A stretch of 64,000 nucleotides of DNA from CAZKBP01 sp964551015 (GTDB lineage: Bacteria; Bacteroidota; Bacteroidia; Cytophagales; Microscillaceae). The position numbers and the translations under genes are program-made. This document shows positions 23,278 to 31,099 of this stretch, one piece after another. The stretch is taken from the NCBI GenBank assembly GCA_964551015.1, contig CAZKBP010000001.1, forward strand, positions 1 to 64,000, given 5' to 3'. Position 1 is the stretch's first letter, and each line of letters begins with the position of its first letter. The notes below the pieces were generated by a model, which worked only from the letters and a program-made list of their open reading frames with translations, made no database searches and was not told where the DNA came from.

Positions 23278-24522
23278 ATGAATACTGAAAACAAAGAGAT
23301 ATCTGTTTATCCCATTGATAAAATTCGCGAAGACTTTCCTATTCTGCATCAGGAAGTCAATGGCAAACCGCTCATTTATTTTGATAATGCCGCTACTTCC
23401 CAAAAACCCAAAGCGGTCATCGAGGCTTTGGATACTTACTATTTGAGGAATAACGCTAATATTCACCGAGGAGCGCACCACTTGGCCGCCAAGTCTACCG
23501 AAGATTATGAAGAAACCAGAGAAGCTATTCGCGCGTTTCTGAATGCTCAAAGCACAGAAGAAATTATCTTCACCAGAGGGGTTACCGAAGGGGTCAATTT
23601 GGTGGCTTCTACTTGGGGAAAGCAAAATCTACAAGCGGGAGATGAAATTATCCTCTCCGAAATGGAGCACCACTCCAACATTGTCCCCTGGCAACTCATT
23701 GCTCAGGAAAAAGGCGCCCACATCAAGGTGATACCCGTAAGCGATGAAGGAGAATTAGACCTAGAAGCTTACGAAAAACTTTTGTCTGAAAAGACCAAAA
23801 TGGTATCCGTGGTACACGCTTCTAATGCTTTGGGAACCATCAATCCCGTGAAGCCCATCATTGAATTGGCACATCGCTACGGAGCGAAGGTAATGCTCGA
23901 TGGCGCACAAGCTTCGGTACACTTGGAGATTGACGTACAAGCACTGGATTGTGATTTTTATGCGTTCTCTGGGCATAAGGTTTATGCACCCACGGGCATC
24001 GGGGCACTCTATGGCAAAAAAGATATTTTGCTGGAGATGCCTCCTTACCACGGCGGAGGAGAAATGATCAAGGAAGTGAGTTTCGAGCAAACAACCTACA
24101 ACGATTTACCCCATAAATTCGAGGCAGGAACCCCCAATATTGCCGATGCCATCGCCTTCAAAAATGCCCTAGCCTACGTGCAAGAGATTGGCAAAGCCAA
24201 CATTGCTCTTTACGAAAAAGAACTAATGGAATACGCCACGGCACGCCTCTCCGAAATTCTTGGTCTGAAAATCGTGGGCACCGCCCGAGAAAAAGTGAGT
24301 GTGATCTCTTTTGTAATTGATGGAATCCACCATAGTGATCTGGGTACACTGCTAGATATGAACGGAATCGCCGTGCGTACGGGGCATCATTGCACCCAAC
24401 CACTGATGAAACGCTATGGTATCTCCGGGACGACCCGTGCTTCATTTGCGATGTACAATACCAAAGAAGAAGTAGACCAGTTTGTAGATGCTCTCCGCAG
24501 AGCCATCACGATGTTGCAGTAA
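23278..24522 (+). CDS. sufS: Cysteine desulfurase SufS
   Basis: A 414-residue PLP-dependent group II cysteine desulfurase that moves sulfur from cysteine into the SUF iron-sulfur assembly pathway. The PLP lysine is Lys234 in SGHKVYAPTG, and the sulfur-carrying cysteine is Cys372 in RTGHHCTQPLM. Other conserved parts are FTRGVTEGVNLVA, EMEHHSNIVPWQ and EAGTPNIADAI. The length matches the family. No sufBCD, sufE or sufU lies next to it in the window, so it appears detached from the usual suf operon. Confidence 0.96.
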   Translation: MNTENKEISVYPIDKIREDFPILHQEVNGKPLIYFDNAATSQKPKAVIEALDTYYLRNNANIHRGAHHLAAKSTEDYEETREAIRAFLNAQSTEEIIFTRGVTEGVNLVASTWGKQNLQAGDEIILSEMEHHSNIVPWQLIAQEKGAHIKVIPVSDEGELDLEAYEKLLSEKTKMVSVVHASNALGTINPVKPIIELAHRYGAKVMLDGAQASVHLEIDVQALDCDFYAFSGHKVYAPTGIGALYGKKDILLEMPPYHGGGEMIKEVSFEQTTYNDLPHKFEAGTPNIADAIAFKNALAYVQEIGKANIALYEKELMEYATARLSEILGLKIVGTAREKVSVISFVIDGIHHSDLGTLLDMNGIAVRTGHHCTQPLMKRYGISGTTRASFAMYNTKEEVDQFVDALRRAITMLQ

Positions 24523-24528
24523 ATCACA

Positions 24529-24559
24529 AAAAAATGTCTGCCCCTTTGATGGGGCAGAC
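24529..24559 (-). terminator. Hairpin terminator between sufS and the PepSY-like gene
   Basis: A 9-bp perfect stem (GTCTGCCCC, 24536-24544, with GGGGCAGAC, 24551-24559). On the minus strand it is followed by seven T, so it ends transcripts from the opposite-strand gene; it may also stop sufS read-through. Confidence 0.75.
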
Positions 24560-24643
24560 TGAGCTTAGAGCTAGTTTAAATTTTAGATTTGAGAGCGAAA
24601 ATTTCGATTTCGGGTTCTGATCATATAGAATTTTGAGGCAGGT

Positions 24644-24662
24644 CAATGTCCAGTGGACATTG
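24644..24662. promoter_or_regulatory. 19-bp perfect palindrome
   Basis: CAATGTCCA G TGGACATTG. A second palindrome, CAAAAGT GG ACTTTTG, lies at 24714-24729 and shares the GTGGAC core. Both sit downstream of two gene ends, so their role is unclear. Confidence 0.35.
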
Positions 24663-24758
24663 GGCCAGCCCGTGGGACGGTATTATTCCCGAGAACTTTA
24701 TGAAATCAGGTTCCAAAAGTGGACTTTTGTAGCCCGAAGATAATTTTTAAGCAAGCTC

Positions 24759-24995
24759 TTAATAGTGCTGAAGGGAATAGTCCAAAAGATTGCCTTCCTG
24801 ATCAAAAAGTAAGCGTGCGTTTAATTTCCATCGCTCCAATTTGATTCTGTAAATCGTGCCGCCTTTTTCATTTTGTTCCCTACTGACTTCATCGACAAAA
24901 AAACCAGCGTACTGTTGACGGATCAAAGACAGAATCTTTTCAGGAAGTTCAATAAAAGGACTGATGGCTCCTGATTTTAGATTTTCCATAATCAA
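24759..24995 (-). CDS. Small PepSY-like protein
   Basis: A 78-residue protein without a signal peptide. The pattern (AISPFIELPEKILSLIRQQY, then YRIKLERWKLNARLLFDQEG and NLLDYSLQHY) matches the PepSY-like / DUF2874 fold, in which a helix around P-x-x-I is followed by strands ending in an F-D-x-x-G-x-L turn. Those proteins are usually exported and may bind protein or small ligands; this one lacks an export signal, which is unusual. An alternative start is Met3. It is 29 bases downstream of the end of... the GH20-like gene start region is farther off, so it lies after that gene only by being on the same strand and may be read independently. Confidence 0.6.
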   Translation of the reverse strand: MIMENLKSGAISPFIELPEKILSLIRQQYAGFFVDEVSREQNEKGGTIYRIKLERWKLNARLLFDQEGNLLDYSLQHY

Positions 24996-25024
24996 AAAAC
25001 CAAAAATTTTTAATAAAAGTTTTC

Positions 25025-27511
25025 CTAATCACGCACGATCCAACTGGGTCTTTCACTCAAGAAATTGGGAGCAATGATCGGGAAGGGATAGCTTTTGACA
25101 CTTACACTGTGCCAGACATTCTTAGGCTCATTCAGTTCTTGGGCACGCCAGCTGGCATCACTGCGAATATAAATTTGATCGTGTGGAGTTTTTATCCAAG
25201 CGAGGGCGTTGAGTCCGGCCGTACCACGCACGGGTTGTTGCGAAGTGGGAAGCCCCTGATTGTAATTGATCACTTTGACTTTGATCGTGTTATTACCTTC
25301 TTTGAGGGCATCGCTGATATTGCTTAAACGAATTCTTTGCCTGCTGAGATAAGCAGAGGCGTATGCTCGGAGATAATTGGTTTGGATTGGTTGATCGTTG
25401 ATGGTTAGTTCAGCGTAGGTTTCGGCAATAATTTGTATGAAGGCAATTTGAGGTTTTTCTTCTAAGAAAAAATCTTTACGAAAAACTGCTTCCGTGTAGC
25501 AGTTAACCGTGTCAATCGTGTTTTTGCAATCAAATATCCATTCACTCGAGATGAGGGGAGAGTCCAAGCGTTTATTCAACAGCAGTTGATCCTTGGTTTC
25601 TTCAAAATAGCGAATTAGCCTCTCAAATTTACTCTGAATAACGGCCAAGCCCTCGGGTAGATAATATCGCAGCCACACTTTCCCGTATTCTTCACGCAGT
25701 ATTTCTAATCTTAGGATATTCTCTTCGGCGAGATTGATTAAAGAGTTCAGGTCTTCCTCCTCGCCTTGAAAATAAAGCTGAAATCGTTGCTGCGTTTGTC
25801 TTTTGTAGAGATAATATTGCTGTAAATCTTTAAGTAAGCGAATCAAATCCAGGTGATCAGCATTGTGTTTCACCAGGGGTTGCAAGCTATCCAGGAGTAA
25901 AGTCAGGCGGGTCGTATCGGATACCAAGGACTGGTTGGAGCGATGATGGCTAAGGTCAGGAGCCGAGCTAGCAAGGAGCGGATGTTGCCAAAAATCTCGC
26001 CAAGAAATTTGAAAACTCGGCTTCTCGAGAAGCTGGTGTATTTCTTGGCTGAGTGGACTGTCTACTCCATAAAAATCCTGAAAATAAAGTCTTTCCCAAT
26101 CCGCGGGTATGGGAGCGTCTTGTTTCCAAGCGACCTGCCCCAAGCGAGCGTGCGTAAGATAGAGAAGCTCCTTGAAAGTCTCGGAGCCCTGCCCACCTCC
26201 GTGTTGGGCAATGATCCCTTGGGCACTTTGCTCTTTGGCTTGCTTCGCCTTAATTTTCATTTCGTGGAAGCTTTGTTCGTACAAGGGCACCAAATAATGC
26301 GCACTATGGAGCTTTACAGATTTTAGATAGGGATTTTCCACCAATCCTAAACGCTGGGGAGAGTTAGCACTTTCTAATAAAAGAACCTGAGGGGGGATTG
26401 CTTCAAGCAAGGCAGGAAAGGCAGCTATGACTTCACTGTCCATCATGACTTTTTTCCCCAATTGATTACAAATTTGAAATATTTTCTGATAATGCGCTTG
26501 ATATAAGCCCGTGAACCCTTGTTCTTGAAGCAACTTTTTGCTCTTACCCTGTCCTAGATCATAAGCCAATTGCCCACCTATATGCAGGTAAGGACTGTTG
26601 AAGGTTTGGGCGATTTCTTGCAATACTTTCTCCAAAAAGGTATAAGTAAAGGGACAAGAAACGCAGAAAGCAGAAGCCCCCGGAAACTCAGCAATTTGCA
26701 AAAACTGCTCCTGGGTCAAGATATTTTCTTGATCTGAGAGCGTTTCGAAAACAGGAATTACATCAATAAAATATTGATTGGCGAAATCTACGATCTCTCG
26801 CATTTGCTTCTCAGTGAGGGCATCTCTGCCCTTGGCTACGGTGGGGTAAGCATCCAAGAAAAGTGCATCCTCGAGATAGAGCAGATAGGTATTGATTTTA
26901 TAGCGAGCCAAATGACGGATAATTTTCTTCAGATTCTCCGGAGTGGAGACTTGCCCCTGGCTAAAATCGTGGGAGATGCCTCGGAGGGCAAAGTCAGGCC
27001 AGTCAATAATTTCTTGATGATCAATACGCTGCTCTTCGGCTTGCTCAATCAACTGAATCAAGCTCATGACCGCGTAGAAGATACCACGTGGTTGAGGAGC
27101 CTCTATCAAAATTTTGTTTTGATAAATCTTCAGACGATAAGCTTCTCCCAATTTATCAGGAGGAATGCCGATTTTTAGGGCTTCTTTACTCGGAATAAGC
27201 ACCAGAATCATATCGGCTTTTTCGGGGTCAGGCTCTAGGTAGGTAGAGGTTTGAAAATATTCTTTTAGTGCTTGGTTGAGTTGTTTGGCCGCGAATAGAG
27301 TCTTCGCTTGGTAATCATTGACCAGCGAAATGGTCATCGTAGGCTGAAAAGTGAACTGACCAGCGAGGGCTTTCACTTTTTGAGGTGTGGGAATAATCTT
27401 GGCCTGAGCCCAAGACAGCGTACAGCATATATATACCAAATAGCCTAAGAGACAGCTTCTTTGGATAAGTGTGTAAGTTCCTGATTGGATATTCTTATTT
27501 TGATAATTCAC
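25025..27511 (-). CDS. GH20-like (beta-N-acetylhexosaminidase family) protein lacking the catalytic Asp-Glu
   Basis: An 828-residue exported protein. After a long-N-region signal (cleavage near CCTLSWAQA) comes an N-terminal hexosaminidase domain (about 40-150, IIPTPQKVKALAGQFTFQP; QPRGIFYAVMSLIQL), then a GH20 TIM barrel (about 155-480: DWPDFALRGISHDFSQGQV, INTYLLYLEDALF), and further helical and galactose-binding-like domains. In the family the barrel carries H-x-G-x-D-E followed by T-x-D-L-G-x-G; here residues 310-325 read HIGGQLAYDLGQGKS, so the acid-base pair Asp-Glu is Gln-Leu (314-315). The flanking signature is intact. It is therefore probably a non-catalytic or changed-function member, for example a sugar-binding protein. 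Confidence 0.8.
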   Translation of the reverse strand: MNYQNKNIQSGTYTLIQRSCLLGYLVYICCTLSWAQAKIIPTPQKVKALAGQFTFQPTMTISLVNDYQAKTLFAAKQLNQALKEYFQTSTYLEPDPEKADMILVLIPSKEALKIGIPPDKLGEAYRLKIYQNKILIEAPQPRGIFYAVMSLIQLIEQAEEQRIDHQEIIDWPDFALRGISHDFSQGQVSTPENLKKIIRHLARYKINTYLLYLEDALFLDAYPTVAKGRDALTEKQMREIVDFANQYFIDVIPVFETLSDQENILTQEQFLQIAEFPGASAFCVSCPFTYTFLEKVLQEIAQTFNSPYLHIGGQLAYDLGQGKSKKLLQEQGFTGLYQAHYQKIFQICNQLGKKVMMDSEVIAAFPALLEAIPPQVLLLESANSPQRLGLVENPYLKSVKLHSAHYLVPLYEQSFHEMKIKAKQAKEQSAQGIIAQHGGGQGSETFKELLYLTHARLGQVAWKQDAPIPADWERLYFQDFYGVDSPLSQEIHQLLEKPSFQISWRDFWQHPLLASSAPDLSHHRSNQSLVSDTTRLTLLLDSLQPLVKHNADHLDLIRLLKDLQQYYLYKRQTQQRFQLYFQGEEEDLNSLINLAEENILRLEILREEYGKVWLRYYLPEGLAVIQSKFERLIRYFEETKDQLLLNKRLDSPLISSEWIFDCKNTIDTVNCYTEAVFRKDFFLEEKPQIAFIQIIAETYAELTINDQPIQTNYLRAYASAYLSRQRIRLSNISDALKEGNNTIKVKVINYNQGLPTSQQPVRGTAGLNALAWIKTPHDQIYIRSDASWRAQELNEPKNVWHSVSVKSYPFPIIAPNFLSERPSWIVRD

Positions 27512-27900
27512 TAGTATACTTCTGGTTACATGCTAGAAAATATGCCAATTAAAATAATCCAAATCCTTAACAATTCGGCCAATTTTCAAGCTTTATTTCA
27601 TACCGCAAAAATCTGGCTATATCTCCTCGGGTGGAAAGAACCCAGTATAATATCCAGTTTTTATACAGGCCATGAAGTCGTCTTTTACGCCTTCAAAAAG
27701 ATTGCCTTCATGCGGTATGTCCTTTCTATGACTGGTTTTAAGGCTAAAAAAGCTCCTCAGCATTTTTTATTCAAGTCTCGTCCCGAACAAGTCTCAAATT
27801 ACTTGGTTTTAATTTTACTTAGATACTCATATTCCATAAATAGAGAAAAAATTCAGCATCATTTCTCCCAAAAATAAACGCATCACCGACACTTATTCTT
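27512..27900. other. Intergenic stretch between divergent genes
   Basis: About 390 bases between the GH20-like gene and the carotenoid oxygenase gene. A 115-codon plus-strand frame at 27530-27877 exists but has no domain-like features. Probably holds the two divergent promoters; no clear element was recognised. Confidence 0.4.
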
Positions 27901-29361
27901 ATGTCAAGCCTCACCAATCGCCAAATTTTGGACATTTACATGCAAGCCTGTCGCTCTGTAGAAGAAGAATTCATAGATCAGCCTCTTGAGGTAGTCAAAG
28001 GGAGTATTCCCCGTGACCTGCAGGGCTATCTGTTTCGAAACGGAGCCGGGCGTTTTGAGAATTATGGAGTGCCTTACGACCACCCCTTTGATGGAGATGG
28101 GATGGTCAGTCGTTTTCATTTCCGAGAGGGACAAGTTTTCTACAGCAATCGCTATGTTCGCACTCGTGAATTCCAGGCGGAAGCCGAAGCCCAAAAAATG
28201 CTCTATCGGAGCTTTGGAACGAATCTGCCCGGAGGAATAGCTAAAAACTTTCTACGGATGCAATTCAAAAATGCAGCGAACACGAGCTTGGTGTACCACG
28301 GGGGCAAAATGCTAGCCTTGTGGGAGGGAGGATTGCCTCACGAAATCTCACCCCATACCTTGGAAACAATAGGGCGTTACGATTATGAAGAAGAACTCAA
28401 GAATGCATTCTCAAAAGTAGATCAAATCATTAGCCCCGAGCTTCCTTTCTCTGCTCACCCCAAAAAGCATCCTCTCAATGGCGTTTTGTACAATTTTGGT
28501 ACGGCCTCAGGAGCCAAAAACCGCCTGATGACCTACCAAATTTCTCCTGAGGGAAGGCTAGCAAATAAAATGGGTTTCGAGATGAAGGGAATTCCTTTTG
28601 TCCACGACTTTGTACTCACAGAAAATGGCGACCAGGTATTTTTTCTCACCTCGGTGCGCTTTGACTTGTGGAGAACCTTGATTGGTTTGAAAACACCCGT
28701 GGATTCCATTCAGGCAGATACCTCCGCTCCGAACCGCATTTGGGTCATTCGTGGAGATCAGAAAATGGAGTTTCTCACCAACTCAGGCTTTATCTTTCAC
28801 CACGCCAATGGATTTGCAAGAGATCAGAATCGGCTGGTGGTAGATGCTTTATTGATGGCTCAGTTTCCTAGCGCAGAAGCTACCGGCTCCCTATTTGAGG
28901 ATGAAGCTTTTCAGAATATTCCCGCTTACCTGACCCGCTACGAGATCAATCTAAACTCCCGAGAAGTCCAGCACCAACGAATCTCTGACTATCCCATGGA
29001 ATTACCCACCATCCACCCCCAGAAAGTGGCACGTCCTTATCGCTACGTGTGGGCGATTGGTACCCATCCTGAGCGAGCCAATGGCCTCTTACACGGGATC
29101 GTGAAGGTAGATACTCAGACGAAAAAGAGTAGTCTGCACGACTTCTATCCCCATTTGACGGGAGAACCCATTTTAGTACCCAAGGCAGATAGTAAAGACG
29201 AAGACGAAGGTTGGTTGCTGAGCCTTCTGTTTGATGTAACGCAAAAAAAAACACGCCTACTCGTGATGAACGCACAGGATTTGGAAGTGATCGCCGAAGC
29301 TGTATTACCGCACTGCCTGCCTTTAGGCTTTCACGGACTATGGCTAGATCAATTGGCTTAA
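27901..29361 (+). CDS. Carotenoid cleavage oxygenase (RPE65/CCD family)
   Basis: A 486-residue non-haem iron(II) dioxygenase that splits a carotenoid or a related polyene double bond. The four iron-binding histidines are visible: His186 (SAHPKKHP), His235 (PFVHDFVLT), His300 or 301 (FIFHHANGF) and His478 (LGFHGLW). The N-terminus has GSIPRDLQGYLFRNGAGRFE and HPFDGDGMVSRFHF, standard for the seven-blade propeller. The length is normal. No carotenoid biosynthesis gene lies in the window. It ends before a strong terminator. Confidence 0.95.
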   Translation: MSSLTNRQILDIYMQACRSVEEEFIDQPLEVVKGSIPRDLQGYLFRNGAGRFENYGVPYDHPFDGDGMVSRFHFREGQVFYSNRYVRTREFQAEAEAQKMLYRSFGTNLPGGIAKNFLRMQFKNAANTSLVYHGGKMLALWEGGLPHEISPHTLETIGRYDYEEELKNAFSKVDQIISPELPFSAHPKKHPLNGVLYNFGTASGAKNRLMTYQISPEGRLANKMGFEMKGIPFVHDFVLTENGDQVFFLTSVRFDLWRTLIGLKTPVDSIQADTSAPNRIWVIRGDQKMEFLTNSGFIFHHANGFARDQNRLVVDALLMAQFPSAEATGSLFEDEAFQNIPAYLTRYEINLNSREVQHQRISDYPMELPTIHPQKVARPYRYVWAIGTHPERANGLLHGIVKVDTQTKKSSLHDFYPHLTGEPILVPKADSKDEDEGWLLSLLFDVTQKKTRLLVMNAQDLEVIAEAVLPHCLPLGFHGLWLDQLA

Positions 29362-29367
29362 ATGAAG

Positions 29368-29402
29368 AAAGCCGTCTGAGGTGTAAATCGCAGACGGCTT
29401 TT
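29368..29402 (+). terminator. Terminator after the carotenoid oxygenase gene
   Basis: An 11-bp perfect stem (AAAGCCGTCTG, 29368-29378, with CAGACGGCTTT, 29391-29401) and a 12-base loop; the T run is short (four). Confidence 0.8.
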
Positions 29403-29411
29403 GATTATGTT

Positions 29412-29579
29412 TTAGAATTCAATGGAAAGGTCAATCGATTGTTCCCGAAGCCTTTCCCGAAGTAAGGTCAGCTCTTCTGCTTCTTCTTCGGAGAGGAAAT
29501 CAAATTCCCGTTTTTTTTCAATTTCTTGAATGCGGTCAAAAACCTGACTAGGGGATAAATAATGCTCATTGAAATTCAT
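29412..29579 (-). CDS. Small acidic helical protein, 55 residues
   Basis: A short minus-strand frame from ATG at 29579 to TAA at 29412. The product begins MNFNEHYLSPSQVFDRI, continues with a charged helix (EIEKKREFDFLSEEEAEEL) and ends QSIDLSIEF. The composition is typical of a real soluble protein, with Glu, Lys, Arg and Leu arranged for a long helix, and no rare-codon bias stands out. It is not a shadow of another gene. No function can be assigned; it could equally be a chance frame. Confidence 0.45.
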   Translation of the reverse strand: MNFNEHYLSPSQVFDRIQEIEKKREFDFLSEEEAEELTLLRERLREQSIDLSIEF

Positions 29580-30036
29580 AAGATTAATCAATTTAGGTTA
29601 TTGTATAAACTACTTGATTGGATAGGAGTGACCCATCCAAATGAGTCTTTAAGTAAAAATAAAAAGAGTAAGAATAGATAGAGACGAATGTCAATGCTAG
29701 GGAAGGGAGATAAAGAAGAATTGGAGCGTTTTTGCCAAATATCAATTTGTACATAGTTACTCCAGACTACGCAATACGAACGAAAAAGATCAGCTCGGCA
29801 AATAAACGAAATGTTAACTTTTTCCAATTTAGCTAAAATTCTGCATCAGAAACTTGCACCAAGTGCTATATGACCAACAACTAGTACTGGACTTGCTCGA
29901 CTAGTTCCTTCCTATATAAAGCGAAATACCAGAAGAATCTTGTCTTTTATGCCCAAAAAATAATAATAAATTGTTACTCTGTAAAAAAGTTTTATATTTT
30001 TACATAAAAACGAACTAACTAACAAACAAAAAAACA
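29580..30036. other. Intergenic stretch before the PhaB-type reductase gene
   Basis: About 450 AT-rich bases. A minus-strand frame of 79 codons (29588-29827) has no protein-like character. The last 60 bases contain TTGTTAC and TATATTTTTAC, a weak promoter candidate for the reductase gene. Confidence 0.35.
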
Positions 30037-30783
30037 ATGGATAGTAACAACAAAAGAGTTGCGCTAGTTACAGGTGCTACTGGAGGCTTAGGGACTGCTA
30101 TGTGCCAGAAGTTACAGTCTGACGGCTACCGAGTCGTCGGTAATTATCGCAACGCTGAAAAAGCACAAAAATGGGCCGCCGAGCAAGAAAATGAAGGTTA
30201 CAAATTTGACCTATTCGAGGGAGACGTTTGTAACTTCGATTCTACCCAAAAGATGGTAGCAGAAATTAAAGAAAAAGTAGGAGTCATTGATATTCTAGTA
30301 AATAATGCTGGAATTACCCGAGATATGCCTTTCCACAAAATGACCAAGGAAGACTGGGACGCCGTGATCGCCACCAACCTGACCAGTGTCTTCAACTGCA
30401 CCCGCAACGTGATCGAGGAGATGCGTGATCAAGGTTATGGCCGAATTATCAATATCTCCTCTGTGAATGGACAGCGAGGGCAATACGGGCAAGCCAATTA
30501 CTCCTCAGCTAAAGCAGGTATGCACGGGTTTACCAAGACGCTGGCTATGGAAGTGGCCAAGAAAGGCATTACCGTGAACACCATTTCCCCAGGTTATATT
30601 GCTACGGATATGGTCATGGCGGTGCGTGAAGATATCCGCGAAAAAATTGTACAACAAATCCCCGTCGGACGATTTGGAGGAACCGAAGAAATTGCTTATC
30701 TGGTGTCTTTCCTTGCCTCTGATAATGCCAGTTTTATCACAGGCGCCAACTACGCAATCAACGGTGGGCAACACGTGAGCTAA
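30037..30783 (+). CDS. phaB: PhaB-type NADPH acetoacetyl-CoA reductase (SDR family)
   Basis: A 248-residue short-chain dehydrogenase. Cofactor motif TGATGGLGTAM, NNAG (VNNAGITRDMPFHKM), catalytic Ser in INISSVNGQRGQYGQ and Tyr-x-x-x-Lys in ANYSSAKAG. The NISSVNGQ-G-Q-x-GQ-NYSAAKAG context is typical of PhaB, which reduces acetoacetyl-CoA to 3-hydroxybutyryl-CoA, and separates it from most FabG ketoacyl reductases. The end is GGQHVS, near PhaB's NGGLHM-like tail. No phaA or phaC gene is adjacent, so either the polymer pathway is scattered or the protein serves another acyl-CoA reduction. A start RBS is not clear; the AAAAAAACA before ATG is typical of the phylum. Confidence 0.88.
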   Translation: MDSNNKRVALVTGATGGLGTAMCQKLQSDGYRVVGNYRNAEKAQKWAAEQENEGYKFDLFEGDVCNFDSTQKMVAEIKEKVGVIDILVNNAGITRDMPFHKMTKEDWDAVIATNLTSVFNCTRNVIEEMRDQGYGRIINISSVNGQRGQYGQANYSSAKAGMHGFTKTLAMEVAKKGITVNTISPGYIATDMVMAVREDIREKIVQQIPVGRFGGTEEIAYLVSFLASDNASFITGANYAINGGQHVS

Positions 30784-31099
30784 AAACTTATTTGACCGCT
30801 AACATACAAGCGATCTCCCTGCTCTTGTGTGAGAGCAGGTTTTTTTATGCGTTCTCAAAACAGCAAACCAGCGCTAAGAATCCATTTAAAGTATAATTCT
30901 GTCTTCTTTCCCACTCATGATCACCGAGAAATTTATAGGAAATAACAATTCTTTAATGCCTCTGATTAGTTCTGGGTATAATTTGTGTTCATGAAAATGT
31001 GAAAACAAATACATTCCACTACCCATTCAGCAAAGCATTTTCTTACTTTTCTAATACCGGAAAGCGTAATTCTTTTACATCAGATAATTACAACCAATC
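30784..31099. other. Intergenic stretch with a terminator and a possible promoter
   Basis: Starts with the terminator of the reductase gene (30818-30847). Further on TATAATTTGTG (near 30975) resembles a -7 region for the receptor gene. No gene is seen. Confidence 0.35.
30818..30847 (+). terminator. Terminator after the PhaB-type gene
   Basis: CCTGCTCT (30818-30825) pairs with AGAGCAGG (30832-30839), followed by eight T from 30840. Confidence 0.9.

Noticed and set aside
27530..27877. 115-codon plus-strand frame between the GH20-like and carotenoid oxygenase genes
   Set aside because: No domain-like pattern and an AT-driven composition, and it lies in a divergent promoter region.
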